This document shows positions 42,917 to 51,482 of a DNA stretch of 59,422 nt, in pieces. The position numbers were made by a program, and so were the translations under genes. Source of the DNA: Candidatus Rokuibacteriota bacterium (GTDB taxonomy: Bacteria; Methylomirabilota; Methylomirabilia; Rokubacteriales; CSP1-6). Every line of letters starts with the position of its first letter. Within the stretch, counting starts at the first letter, position 1. The notes under the pieces are model-generated. The model made no database searches. It was not told the origin of the DNA and was given only the letters and a program-made list of their open reading frames with translations. The stretch is from contig JACPIQ010000084.1 of NCBI GenBank assembly GCA_016188005.1, forward strand, positions 1-59,422, given 5' to 3'.

Positions 42917-44935
42917 TCAGTTCCCGTACAGGAACTCCGGCAGCCAGAGCGTCATGCCCGGCCAGATATACATGAACGCGAGGCAGATGAGGACGATGAC
43001 CATGTACGGCATCATCCCGGCAAAGATCTGGTTGAGCGTCACGTGCTTCGGCGAGACGCCCTTGAGGTAGAACGCGGACATCGCCACGGGGGGCGAGAGG
43101 AACGCGGCCTGGAGATTCACCGCCACCATGGTGCCGAAGAGGATCGGGTCGATCTGGAAGTGGGTGAGCAGCGGGATGAAGATCGGGCAGAAGATCACGA
43201 TGATCTCCGTCCACTCCAGCGGCCAGCCCAGCAGGAAGATGATCGCCTGCGCCGTGATCATGAACCCCATCGGTGAGAGGTTCATGCCGAGCACCCAGCG
43301 CTCGATCAGGCCCTGGCCGCCGTGCAGGGCGAAGACGGCGGAGAAGAGCGCTGAGCCCACGAAGAGCCAGCACACCATCGCGGTGGTCTTGGCGGTGAGG
43401 AAGGTCGACTGCTGCAGGTTGACCCGGAGCTCGCGAGAGGTTCTGAGATTCCACAGCCCCGGCCCGACGGTGCCCGCCAGCGTCCCCCCGATGGAGGCCG
43501 CCACCAGCAACGAGACGACCTCCTCGCCCCGCCACCACCCGAGCGCGATCCCCACGAGCGCCCCGGCGAGGCTCCACCACAGGACCTGCCGCAGGAACTT
43601 CGCCATCACGGCGAGATACAGCGCCCCGAGCGCGCCGATGGCCGCCGACTCCGTCGCCGTCGTGATGCCGAAGAGGATCACCGCCAGCACCACGGCGGTG
43701 AGCACCCCGAGCGGCACCACGGAGGCCACCAGCTCCTTCAGGATCTCGAGCTGCTCGCCGTCCATGCGCCAGAAGTAGATGGCGAGCAGGAGCGCAGAGA
43801 CCGCCGCGAGCCCCCAGAACCACGCGTGGAAGTGCGCCGGGATCTTGCCCCCCGACGATCGGCTCGCCGGGTCCGCCAGCGAGGTCATCTCCTCTGGCGG
43901 CCCCTCCGCCGTCGCCGGGGCATCAGCGGGCTCCGTCACGGATTCCGCCGCCCCCAGCTCCTGTGGCCTCTCCGGCTCGTCGGCGCGGGGCGCGGTGGTC
44001 GGCGGCGCAACGACGGCCGCGGCGCGCGGCGCGGGGGCCGTCGCCGTCGTCGCGGCCGCGGGCGCATTGTAGATGACGACGTACCACCAGGTGGCGCCGA
44101 AGGTGCCGACGGTGAGGGCCAGCGGCACCGACACCGCCAGCAGGTTCTTGACGATCGCGCCGTAGCCCACCCGCAGCCCGGCCGGCCGAAGCGCGGCGGC
44201 GACGAGGCCGCCGATCACCCGCCGGGAGGGGCCGCGCTCGAGACGCCGCAGCCACTCCGGCACCGCGACGCGGTACTGGTCCGGCGGCAGCTTGGGGGCG
44301 ATCTTGGGGTTGATGATCGCCCAGCCGAGGATGTAGGCGAGGTAGAGCGCCGTGAGGAAGAAGCCGGGCAGCATCGCCGCCGCGTAGAGCTTCACGATCG
44401 ACTGCCCGGCCACGGCCGCGTAGACGATCAGCATCACCGACGGCGGGATGAGGATGCCGAGCGTCCCGCCCGCCGTGATCGCGCCGGAGGCCAGGCGCAC
44501 GTCGTAGCCGGCGTTCAGCATCGGCCGCATGGCGATGACGCCCATGAGCACCACGACGGCGCCGACGATGCCGGAGGCGATGCCCCAGAACGCGCACACC
44601 AGGAGGGTGGTCACCGCCAGCGACGCCGGCACCCGCCGGAAGGCGAGCTGCACGCTGTGGAACATCCGGTCCACGAGCGCCGCCCGCTCCATGACGTACC
44701 CCATGAACACGAACAGCGGGACCGAGAGCAGGGTGTCGTTCGTCATCACCCCGTACGTCCGCTGCACGATCAGGTCGAAGACCCTGTTGTCGTACCAGTG
44801 CTGGCCGGGGTTCCAGAACGCGAGGTAGCCGAAGACCATCCCCAGGCCCATCAGCGTGAAGGCGGTCGGGAAGCCCATCATGATGGCGACCACGATGAGA
44901 CCCAGCATCGTCAGGCCGAGGGACGGGTCGCTCAC
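42917..44935 (-). CDS. TRAP transporter large permease (DctM-like), extended
   Basis: 672 residues from GTG 44935, which overlaps the dctQ-like stop by 4 bp; ordinary DctM is about 430. N-terminal half has TRAP helices and the motif GGTLGILIPPSVMLIVY. The C-terminal half has FGITTATESAAIGALGALYL and a second block FLSPPVAMSAFYLKGV. Between them, roughly residues 235-380, is an insert with an Ala/Pro/Thr/Glu-rich stretch and an extra hydrophobic helix. Imports organic acids with Na+ or H+. Confidence 0.92.
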   Translation of the reverse strand: MSDPSLGLTMLGLIVVAIMMGFPTAFTLMGLGMVFGYLAFWNPGQHWYDNRVFDLIVQRTYGVMTNDTLLSVPLFVFMGYVMERAALVDRMFHSVQLAFRRVPASLAVTTLLVCAFWGIASGIVGAVVVLMGVIAMRPMLNAGYDVRLASGAITAGGTLGILIPPSVMLIVYAAVAGQSIVKLYAAAMLPGFFLTALYLAYILGWAIINPKIAPKLPPDQYRVAVPEWLRRLERGPSRRVIGGLVAAALRPAGLRVGYGAIVKNLLAVSVPLALTVGTFGATWWYVVIYNAPAAATTATAPAPRAAAVVAPPTTAPRADEPERPQELGAAESVTEPADAPATAEGPPEEMTSLADPASRSSGGKIPAHFHAWFWGLAAVSALLLAIYFWRMDGEQLEILKELVASVVPLGVLTAVVLAVILFGITTATESAAIGALGALYLAVMAKFLRQVLWWSLAGALVGIALGWWRGEEVVSLLVAASIGGTLAGTVGPGLWNLRTSRELRVNLQQSTFLTAKTTAMVCWLFVGSALFSAVFALHGGQGLIERWVLGMNLSPMGFMITAQAIIFLLGWPLEWTEIIVIFCPIFIPLLTHFQIDPILFGTMVAVNLQAAFLSPPVAMSAFYLKGVSPKHVTLNQIFAGMMPYMVIVLICLAFMYIWPGMTLWLPEFLYGN

Positions 44936-45606
44936 GGGTTCTCGGGCTCCACGGCGCTGCGGTGACGCGCGGCCTCGTCGATGGCGTGCGCCCCCTCCAT
45001 GGCGACCCGGCGCGACTCCTCGTCCACGTATTCGCTGTGCGAGAGCTGGGTGTCGATGACGTCGATCTCCTCGACGTCCTCGAGCCGCGGAGGCCAGGCG
45101 CCCGTGCGCAGGCACACGAGGCAGCGCACGATCTCGGCGAGCCCCTGGATGATGACCAGCACGCCCGCCACCGGGATCACCGTCTTGAAGTGGTAGACGG
45201 GCGGGCCCTCGGCCGTCACGGTCGAATGCTCTCCGATGCGCCAGGAGATGGCGGCGTAATCGTACCCCGCGTAGATGAGCCCGATGATGCCCGGGATGAA
45301 GAACAGGAAGAACAGCGCCAGGTCCAGCGCCGCCTGGCCGCGCGGCGGCAGGTAGATGTAGACGAAATCGGCGCGGACGTGCCCGGCCGCGGCCAGCGTG
45401 TAGGCGCCGCACATCATGAACAGCGTGCCGTACAGCATGTTGTTGAAGTCGAAGATCCAGGCCGTCGGCGCATTGAGGATGTAGCGCTTGAAGACCTCGA
45501 TGGAGACCACGAACGTCAGGGCCACGATCAGCCACGCGAAGGTCTTGCCGGACCAGTAGCTGATCCGGTCGATGGCGTGAAGCAGGCGCCGGCCGTTCAT
45601 GGGCAC
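44932..45606 (-). CDS. TRAP transporter small permease (DctQ-like)
   Basis: 224 residues with four hydrophobic helices (WLIVALTFVVSIEVFKRYIL, MLYGTLFMMCGAYTLAAAGH, ALFFLFFIPGIIGLIYAGY, VIPVAGVLVIIQGLAEIVRC) and a charged C-terminal tail. R-x-x-x-V-D-type motif HVRADFVY is present. Start ATG 45606 or 45600. Between the binding protein and large permease, same strand. Confidence 0.9.
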   Translation of the reverse strand: MPMNGRRLLHAIDRISYWSGKTFAWLIVALTFVVSIEVFKRYILNAPTAWIFDFNNMLYGTLFMMCGAYTLAAAGHVRADFVYIYLPPRGQAALDLALFFLFFIPGIIGLIYAGYDYAAISWRIGEHSTVTAEGPPVYHFKTVIPVAGVLVIIQGLAEIVRCLVCLRTGAWPPRLEDVEEIDVIDTQLSHSEYVDEESRRVAMEGAHAIDEAARHRSAVEPENP

Positions 45607-45672
45607 GGAAGAACGGTCAGCCAGCCGGGGGGCGCCGGCTGGCTGACCGGCCAGGGACAGGTCACCGGAGGG

Positions 45673-46827
45673 CTAGCTCTTCTTCGGGGTGGGCTTGGCC
45701 GCCGGCCGTGCGAAGTAGTGGTTGTAGGCCATGCGACGGCCGACGTTGGTGTCCAGGTCCCACTTCACGGCCCGGGCGGCGAACGCCTTCTGCGACGCGG
45801 CGATCTCCTTGAACATCGGATTGTCCGCCGACTTCTTCACCAGCACCTCGTCGAAGATCTGCAGCTGCTTCTGGAGGACCGAGTCCGGGGTCTTGAAGAA
45901 CCTGACCTTGTCCTTGGTCTGCAGCTCGATGTAGTCCTTCGAGTAGCGGTCGATGGCCTTCCACGACATGTCGGACGAGGCGGCCTCCACGGCGTTCTCG
46001 ATGATCGCCTTCATCTTGGCCGGCAGGGCGTCGAACTTGGTCTTGTTGAACGTGATCTCGAACTGCTCGGCATTCTGGTGGTAGCTCTGCAGCATGCAGA
46101 CCTTGGAGACGTCGGCGAAGCCGAGGATGCGGTCCGACGTCGCGTTGTTGAACTCGGCGGCATCGAGGAGTCCGCGGTCCATGGCCGGGACGATCTCGCC
46201 GCCGGGCAGCGCGTTCACCGCCGCCCCCAGGCCCGTGAAGAGGTCGATGGAGATGCCGACCGTGCGGAACTTGAGGCCCTTCATGTCGTCGGGCTTGGTG
46301 ATCGGCTTCTTGAACCAGCCCAGCGGCTGCGTCGCCATCGGTCCGTACGGGAAGGAGACGACGTTGGCGCCGATGGAGGCGTAGAGCTTGTTGAGCAACT
46401 CCTTGCCTCCGCCGTACTTGTGCCAGGCGAGCAGCATGTTGGCGTCCATGCCGTAGGCGGGACTCGATCCCCAGAGCGCCAGCGCCGTCTGCTTGCCGTA
46501 GTGGTACACGAGCACCCCGTGGCCGCCGTCGAGTGTGCCCTTGGACACGGCATCGAGCAGGCCGAAGGCCGGCACCACCGCGCCCGCCGGTAGCACCTCG
46601 ATCTTCAGGTCGCCGCCGGTCATGTCGTTGACTTTCTTGGCGAAATCGTTCGCGTACTCGTGGAAGATGTCCTTGGACGGCCAGGTGCTCTGCCAGCGCA
46701 TCGAGATCGGTCCCTGCGCCTTGACCACCGTCGGGAAGCCGAGCGCGGCCGCGCCCGCGGCCGCGGTGGCCGCGCCCCTCAGGAACCTGCGGCGCGGCGT
46801 TTCGGTCAGTGCTTGCGGATCGCTCAT
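45673..46827 (-). CDS. TRAP transporter substrate-binding protein (DctP family), Tat signal
   Basis: 384 residues. Twin-arginine signal TPRRRFLRGAATAAAGAAAL ending VVKA, suggesting export in the folded state. Mature part: ISMRWQSTWPSKDIFHEYAN, GLKFRTVGISIDLFTGLG, and ALPGGEIVPAMDRGLLDAAE with the conserved Arg that binds carboxylates. Start ATG 46827 is fixed by GAGGAGGT and the Tat motif, although the frame stays open upstream to an ATG within a dispersed repeat at 47043. Operon with dctQ- and dctM-like genes. Confidence 0.93.
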   Translation of the reverse strand: MSDPQALTETPRRRFLRGAATAAAGAAALGFPTVVKAQGPISMRWQSTWPSKDIFHEYANDFAKKVNDMTGGDLKIEVLPAGAVVPAFGLLDAVSKGTLDGGHGVLVYHYGKQTALALWGSSPAYGMDANMLLAWHKYGGGKELLNKLYASIGANVVSFPYGPMATQPLGWFKKPITKPDDMKGLKFRTVGISIDLFTGLGAAVNALPGGEIVPAMDRGLLDAAEFNNATSDRILGFADVSKVCMLQSYHQNAEQFEITFNKTKFDALPAKMKAIIENAVEAASSDMSWKAIDRYSKDYIELQTKDKVRFFKTPDSVLQKQLQIFDEVLVKKSADNPMFKEIAASQKAFAARAVKWDLDTNVGRRMAYNHYFARPAAKPTPKKS

Positions 46828-47016
46828 CAGACACCTCCTCGTGGTCCGTACTTGAAGTGCACGATCGTCCCCCCGGATGTGAATACCTCCCGCCCTCGGC
46901 GGGCCCGGCGGGCAAGCTGCCCAGCTCGCGCGGCAGGCGAACGGGATTGTAACCTCCGGTCCGACCGCCGTAAAGCGGCTTGTGGGCTCGCCTCGCTCGC
47001 GCGGCTGCGGCTCGCT

Positions 47017-47075
47017 GCCTCGCTCCGCTCGGGGGATCGCCATATCCGCTCGCCTCGCCTTCGGCTGCGGCTCGC
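47017..47075 (-). repeat. Dispersed start-codon-carrying repeat, copy at the methyltransferase 3' end
   Basis: On the minus strand: GCGAGGCGAGCGGAT, ATG (47043), GCGATC, CCGAGCGGAGCGAGGC, flanked on both sides by a direct GCGAGCCGCAGCCG. Near-identical to the core at 2363-2426. Its ATG is in frame with the dctP-like gene 72 codons downstream. Confidence 0.85.
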
Positions 47076-48097
47076 ACTACACCGATGCGGATGACTTCGC
47101 CGTGGCCAGCTCGGGCGGCCAGCGGCAGGGCCAGCTCGAGACCGAGCTTGAGCAGGCCGTAGACGGGCCGACGCGCGGCGAAGCGGGCCAGCCCGTCCCA
47201 GCCGCGGTCGCGGAGCCAGTGGCCGAGGCTCCAGAGGTAGTGGCGAGGCTTGGCCTGGTGCCAGCACCACTCGATACGGCCACCCGCTTCCTCCACGGCG
47301 CGGGCGAGGGTGCTCGGCGCGAAGTGGGAGAGGTGGCGCGGCAGCTCGAGCCCGGACCAGGCGCGCCCGAAGAGGCGCGCGCCGAGCCCACCGGCATTGG
47401 GGACCTCCACGATGAGCAGCCCGCCGGGGGCCAGCCACTGGAGCATCCGGCGCGCCAGGCCCACCGGGTCCGGGACGTGCTCGAGGACATGAAAGGCCGT
47501 CACCACGTCGAACCGCGCCGGGGCGAAGGGCGCCGTCAGCGCGTCACCCACGTGGAGGTCATCCGCAAAGCGCCGCGCTTTCTCGGCCGCGGCGGCGTCC
47601 ACCTCGATGCCGGCGGTGCGCCAGCCGAGCGCCCGCGCCACGCCCAGGGCCCCGCCCGAGCCGCAGCCCACGTCGAGATAGCGTCCATGCCCGCGCCAGG
47701 GCGGGCAATCCCAGCGGAGGCGGCGGAGAAGGAGCCTCGCGCGGAGTCGCGTCAGGGCGCTCGCGTGCGCCCCCTGGAAGACCTCGTAGCCGAGACCCGT
47801 CGCGAGCGCCCACCGCACGGTCCGGACGCGGGAGGGCGACCCCTTGAAGGGGATGCGCGGCGACGGCTCCTGGTGGCGGGGGTAGCCGTCGGGGTAGCAG
47901 GCAGCCAGGTGGTCATCGGCCACGCGCGGGCGCTGGTAGAGGAAGCCGCAGCCCCGGCAGCGCTTCACCGAGTAGATGCCCGGCACCGAGAAGGCGCGAT
48001 CCGGCGTGGCCCACAGGGGATCCGCCGCGCTCTCGCCGCAGAGGAAGCAGGGCGCGTCCACCGTCGGCAGGGGGACCGGTGCGGGCACTGTCACCAC
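47072..48097 (-). CDS. Class I SAM-dependent methyltransferase with N-terminal zinc-ribbon; stop codon lost into a repeat
   Basis: The homologous part is about 342 residues: a four-Cys motif (CFLCGES and CRGCGFLYQRP), SAM motif I YLDVGCGSGGALGVARALGW, then FDVVTAFHVLEHVPDPVGL and LAPGGLLIVEVPN; ends GHGEVIRIGVVR. There the repeat begins, and the frame runs on without a stop for 469 more codons to 45662, reading the dctP-like gene out of frame. The real product may therefore carry a nonsense tail. Start GTG 48097 or 48094. Probably acts with the adjacent carbamoyltransferase on a glycan or small molecule. Confidence 0.8.
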
Positions 48098-48152
48098 GGC
48101 GCGGGCACACGGGCTGTCGCCACGCCCGCGCCCGGCGCCGCGCCCCGCTCGA

Positions 48153-49925
48153 TCACCGCTTGCTTATGAGGAAGTGGCCGACGGCGAGATGAGGCAGGCC
48201 GGAACGCTCGAATGTGTCCACGGCATCCTCGGCCGAGCACACGACAGGCTCGCCGTGGAGATTGAAGGACGTGTTGAGCACCGCGCCCACCCCCGTGCGC
48301 CGCTCGAACTCCCTGATCAGCGCGTGGTACTCGGGGTTCCACGCCTCCTCGAGGATCTGCGGGCGCGCCGTCGCATCCTGGGGATGGAGAGCGGCGGTCA
48401 GCGCCTCGCGCGCGTCGGGCCGGGTCGGCATGGCGAGCATCATGTAGGGCGAGCGGAGGCGCTTCGGGTTTTCCAGGTAGTCGTCGGCGCGCTCGGCCAG
48501 GATCGTGGGGGCGAAGGGCATCCAGAAGTCCCGGTTCTTGATCATCCGGTTGATGATTCCCACCACCCGGTGATCCGCGGGGTTGGCCAGGATGGAGCGG
48601 TTGCCGAGGGCCCGGGCGCCGAACTCCATGCGCCCGGCGCAGCGCGCGACCACACCGTCGCCGACCAGCAGCTCGGCGATGCGCTCCTCGATGCGATCGT
48701 GGAAGGCCACCTTGTACCGGCCCTGGAGGTTGCGGTCGCGGATCACCGCCTCGGCCTGCTCGTCGGTGACGGAGGGCCCGAGGTAGGCGGGGCCGAAGGG
48801 CTGGACGGCGGCCGGTAGCCCGCGCCGTGCGCACTCCTGGAGATAGCCGAGATAGGCCGCGCCGACGGCATTGGACTCGTCCCCGCAGGAGGGGAAGGCG
48901 AAGAGATCCTGGACCCACTCCTCGCGGGCGAGAAGCATGTTGGCCTTGACGTTCATGAAGACGCCGCCGCCGAGCGCCAGGCGCGATCCGCCGTGGCGCT
49001 GCCGCATGAGGCGCACCCAGCGGAGCAGGGTATCTTCCAGCAGCCGCTGGGCGCCTGCCGCCACCCAGTCGAAGCGCAACCCGAGCGTGGCCCGGAGCAG
49101 GAGAGCGTAGCGCTCGCCTGGCTTGAGCCACCGGAAGCGCGCCGGCGTCCCCGCCTCGAGATCGAAGACCTCGCGCAGCGCCTGCTCGGCCTGCTGCGCC
49201 CGCCCCTCGGGGGCATAGGGCGCGAGCCCCATCACCTTGTACTCGTGCTCGCCGAACTTCATCCCCAGCGCCAGCGTCACGAACGAGTAGAAGGCGCCGA
49301 GGGAGCCCGGCGCGCTCGAGGCTGCCTCGTGACGGACGAGGTCCCACCCGCGCCCGCTGGAGGCCGTGGCGCAGAGGCCGTCGCCGGAGTTGTCGTTGGT
49401 GAGGACCAGGGCGCCCGCCTCCCGCGTGGCGGGCCCGGCCCAGCCCGAGCCGTAGTAGGCGGCGGCGGCGTGGCAGGCGTGGTGGTCCAGGCACACGATC
49501 CGGTCGGCCCCGATCCCCAGGTGTCCGGCGACCAGGGCCAGCCGCTCGCTCTGGGGCAGGCCGAACTTGCCGCGCGAGGCATCCATGAGGCCGAACCGGG
49601 CGCCCAGCTTCCGCACGCGCTTCCGGAGCGCGCGCCGCGGCGAGGGCCACGCGAGGCCGTAGTACTCCCTGGCGTACGCGTCGTCGTGGAGGACCCGGTT
49701 GAGCCACTCGCGCGACGCGGCGCGCGCGCCGGCCAGGGCCACGACGTCGATCCGGGAGGGGACGATGCCCAGCTCGGCCAGCAGGGCGTCGATCGCCCGG
49801 CGCGGGTAACCGGCGTCGTTCTTCAGGCGCGAGAAGCGCTCCTCGGAGGCGCACCCGACGACGCGGCCGTCCACGAGGACGGCCGCGGTGGCGCAGTGAG
49901 TCTCGTTGACGCCGAGGACGATCAC
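48153..49925 (-). CDS. NodU/CmcH/TobZ-family O-carbamoyltransferase
   Basis: 590 residues. N-terminal Kae1-like domain: VLGVNETHCATAAVLVDGRV, CLDHHACHAAAAY (metal-binding HxxH), TNDNSGDG, and GGGVFMNVKAN. C-terminal YrdC-like domain: GRMEFGARALGNRSIL and VLNTSFNLHGEPVVCS. Transfers carbamoyl from carbamoyl phosphate to a hydroxyl of a sugar, antibiotic or Nod-like glycan. ATG overlaps the DJ-1 gene stop by 4 bp; methyltransferase follows 55 bp later. Acceptor unknown. Confidence 0.94.
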   Translation of the reverse strand: MIVLGVNETHCATAAVLVDGRVVGCASEERFSRLKNDAGYPRRAIDALLAELGIVPSRIDVVALAGARAASREWLNRVLHDDAYAREYYGLAWPSPRRALRKRVRKLGARFGLMDASRGKFGLPQSERLALVAGHLGIGADRIVCLDHHACHAAAAYYGSGWAGPATREAGALVLTNDNSGDGLCATASSGRGWDLVRHEAASSAPGSLGAFYSFVTLALGMKFGEHEYKVMGLAPYAPEGRAQQAEQALREVFDLEAGTPARFRWLKPGERYALLLRATLGLRFDWVAAGAQRLLEDTLLRWVRLMRQRHGGSRLALGGGVFMNVKANMLLAREEWVQDLFAFPSCGDESNAVGAAYLGYLQECARRGLPAAVQPFGPAYLGPSVTDEQAEAVIRDRNLQGRYKVAFHDRIEERIAELLVGDGVVARCAGRMEFGARALGNRSILANPADHRVVGIINRMIKNRDFWMPFAPTILAERADDYLENPKRLRSPYMMLAMPTRPDAREALTAALHPQDATARPQILEEAWNPEYHALIREFERRTGVGAVLNTSFNLHGEPVVCSAEDAVDTFERSGLPHLAVGHFLISKR

Positions 49926-50449
49926 GCGCTCTTCGAGAGCGCCCGGACGATCTCGCGGCAGAAGGCCGGCAGATCATCCGGCTTGCGCGAGGTGATGAGA
50001 GTGCCGTCCACGACGACCTCGCGGTCCACCCAGCGGGCGCCCGCATTCACCAGGTCGTCCTTGATGGAGAAGAACGAGGTCGCCTCCTTCCCCCGGACCA
50101 CGTCGGCGCTGACGAGCATCCAGCCGGCGTGGCAGATCGCCGCCACCACCTTGCCGTGCCGCGCCGCCTCGCGCACCAGCCGCACCATGGCCTCGTGGCG
50201 CCGCATGATGTCCGGGGCATACCCCCCCGGCACGATCACCGCGTCGAACTCCGCGGCGCTCACGGCCTCGGCCTGCGCGTCCACGCTCACGGGGTAGCCG
50301 TGCTTGGAGGCGTACGACTTGGCGCCGCCCGCGCCCACCACCAGCACCTCGGCCCCTTCCTCCTTCAGGCGGTAGTAGGGCACCCACAGCTCCATTTCCT
50401 GGTACAGGTTCTCGGCCAGGATCGCGATCCGCTTCCCCTTGAGGCTCAT
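49922..50449 (-). CDS. DJ-1/PfpI-family protein
   Basis: 175 residues. KRIAILAENLYQEMELWVPY, AVIVPGGYAPDIMRR and the nucleophile elbow AAICHAGWML with the reactive Cys; Glu and His partners (NLYQE, CHAG) fit PfpI-type glyoxalase/deglycase or protease-like folds. SD AAGGAGGGG before ATG 50449. Coupled to the carbamoyltransferase gene. Confidence 0.93.
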   Translation of the reverse strand: MSLKGKRIAILAENLYQEMELWVPYYRLKEEGAEVLVVGAGGAKSYASKHGYPVSVDAQAEAVSAAEFDAVIVPGGYAPDIMRRHEAMVRLVREAARHGKVVAAICHAGWMLVSADVVRGKEATSFFSIKDDLVNAGARWVDREVVVDGTLITSRKPDDLPAFCREIVRALSKSA

Positions 50450-50465
50450 GTCCCCTCCTTGCGCT

Positions 50466-50630
50466 TCAGGATTTCCGGGAGGTCTTGGAGAAGAAGGTCC
50501 CCAGCCGCGGCTGGAGCTTCTTGCTCCCGCAGCCGGGACACGTGTACTCGCCACGGTCCCGCTCGCCGATGGTGAGGGTCATGGAGACTTCCTTCTTGCA
50601 CTTCTCGCAGTAGAACTCGTAGAGCGGCAT
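50466..50630 (-). CDS. FmdB-type zinc-ribbon protein
   Basis: 54 residues. MPLYEFYCEKCKKE with CxxC, then TCPGCGSKKLQP with a second CxxC: the FmdB/YhaH zinc ribbon. SD AAGGAGG before ATG 50630; the in-frame start at 50660 lacks one. 16 bp before the DJ-1 gene. Putative regulator, role unknown. Confidence 0.88.
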   Translation of the reverse strand: MPLYEFYCEKCKKEVSMTLTIGERDRGEYTCPGCGSKKLQPRLGTFFSKTSRKS

Positions 50631-50739
50631 GGCGGGTCCTCCTTGCAGCGGTCCGGCCACGAGCTGAGACAGCGGCGCCTCCGACGCGCGTAAAGTATAC
50701 TCCGCAGTCCCGCCGACGTGTAGAGCGCTCGGGACACCG

Positions 50740-51447
50740 TCACGGCGCGCTGGGGCGCCCCACGATGATCGAGAGACGCTCTCCGCCGCGTCTCAGCACG
50801 AGGGGCAGCGGGGCCTCCGGGGAGAGGGCCAGCAGCGCCTCCCTCACGGCCTGGACCGTGAGCACCGGCCGCCCGTTGACCTCCACCAGCACGTCCCCTG
50901 GCCTCATCCCCGCGGCCGAGGCGCGGCTGCCCGGGAGCACTCCGGTCACCGATGGCGGAGCCGATGGCCGCGCGCCGCCCGGCTCGCCTTGAGCCTCGGA
51001 CTCGCGGACCAGGAAGCCGAACTCGGCAGCGATCCGCTCGGCGGCCACGGCCTCGGGCATGGGCGCGAGCCGCACCGGGACGAGGCGGCGTCCCTCTTCG
51101 CGCCGGAGCACGGTCAGCCGCACCGTCTCGCCGACTCCCGAGGAGGCCACGAACCGCTGCAGCGCGCGTGTATCCACGACGGGGCGGTCGGCGACGGCGA
51201 CCACCAGATCCCCCCGCTGGAGCCCCGCGCCCTCGGCCGGCGTCTCCGGGATCACCTCGACGATCAGGGCGCCGAAGCCTTCCCGGATGCCGTGCCGGCG
51301 CGAGATCTCCTCCATCTCCTGCTCGGACAGATCGCGGATGCGTACCCCGAGCCAGCCCCACCCGCCCGCCGCCGGGGCGAGCCCGGCCCACGCCATCACC
51401 AGGACCGCGCTCAGGGCGAGTCCAGCGCGCGCGCGCGTCCCCCCCAT
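50740..51447 (-). CDS. Secreted double-PDZ protein without protease domain
   Basis: 235 residues. Signal peptide (RAGLALSAVLVMAWAGLAPA), then two PDZ domains, about residues 30-130 (GWLGVRIRDLS, VIPETPAEGAGLQRGDLVVAVADRPV) and 165-232 (VTGVLPGSRASAAGMRPGDVLVEVNGRPVL). Resembles the tail of DegP/HtrA, but there is no trypsin-like domain. Probably a periplasmic adaptor. Ends 293 bp after the FmdB start region; no terminator seen. Confidence 0.87.
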   Translation of the reverse strand: MGGTRARAGLALSAVLVMAWAGLAPAAGGWGWLGVRIRDLSEQEMEEISRRHGIREGFGALIVEVIPETPAEGAGLQRGDLVVAVADRPVVDTRALQRFVASSGVGETVRLTVLRREEGRRLVPVRLAPMPEAVAAERIAAEFGFLVRESEAQGEPGGARPSAPPSVTGVLPGSRASAAGMRPGDVLVEVNGRPVLTVQAVREALLALSPEAPLPLVLRRGGERLSIIVGRPSAP

Positions 51448-51482
51448 CGTTCAGGGACCTCCCCGGAAACGGGCCAGGAGGG

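Noticed and set aside
50691-50702. AGTATACT as a promoter for the FmdB gene
   Set aside because: A good -10 on the minus strand, but no matching -35 at 16-18 nt; left unlisted.
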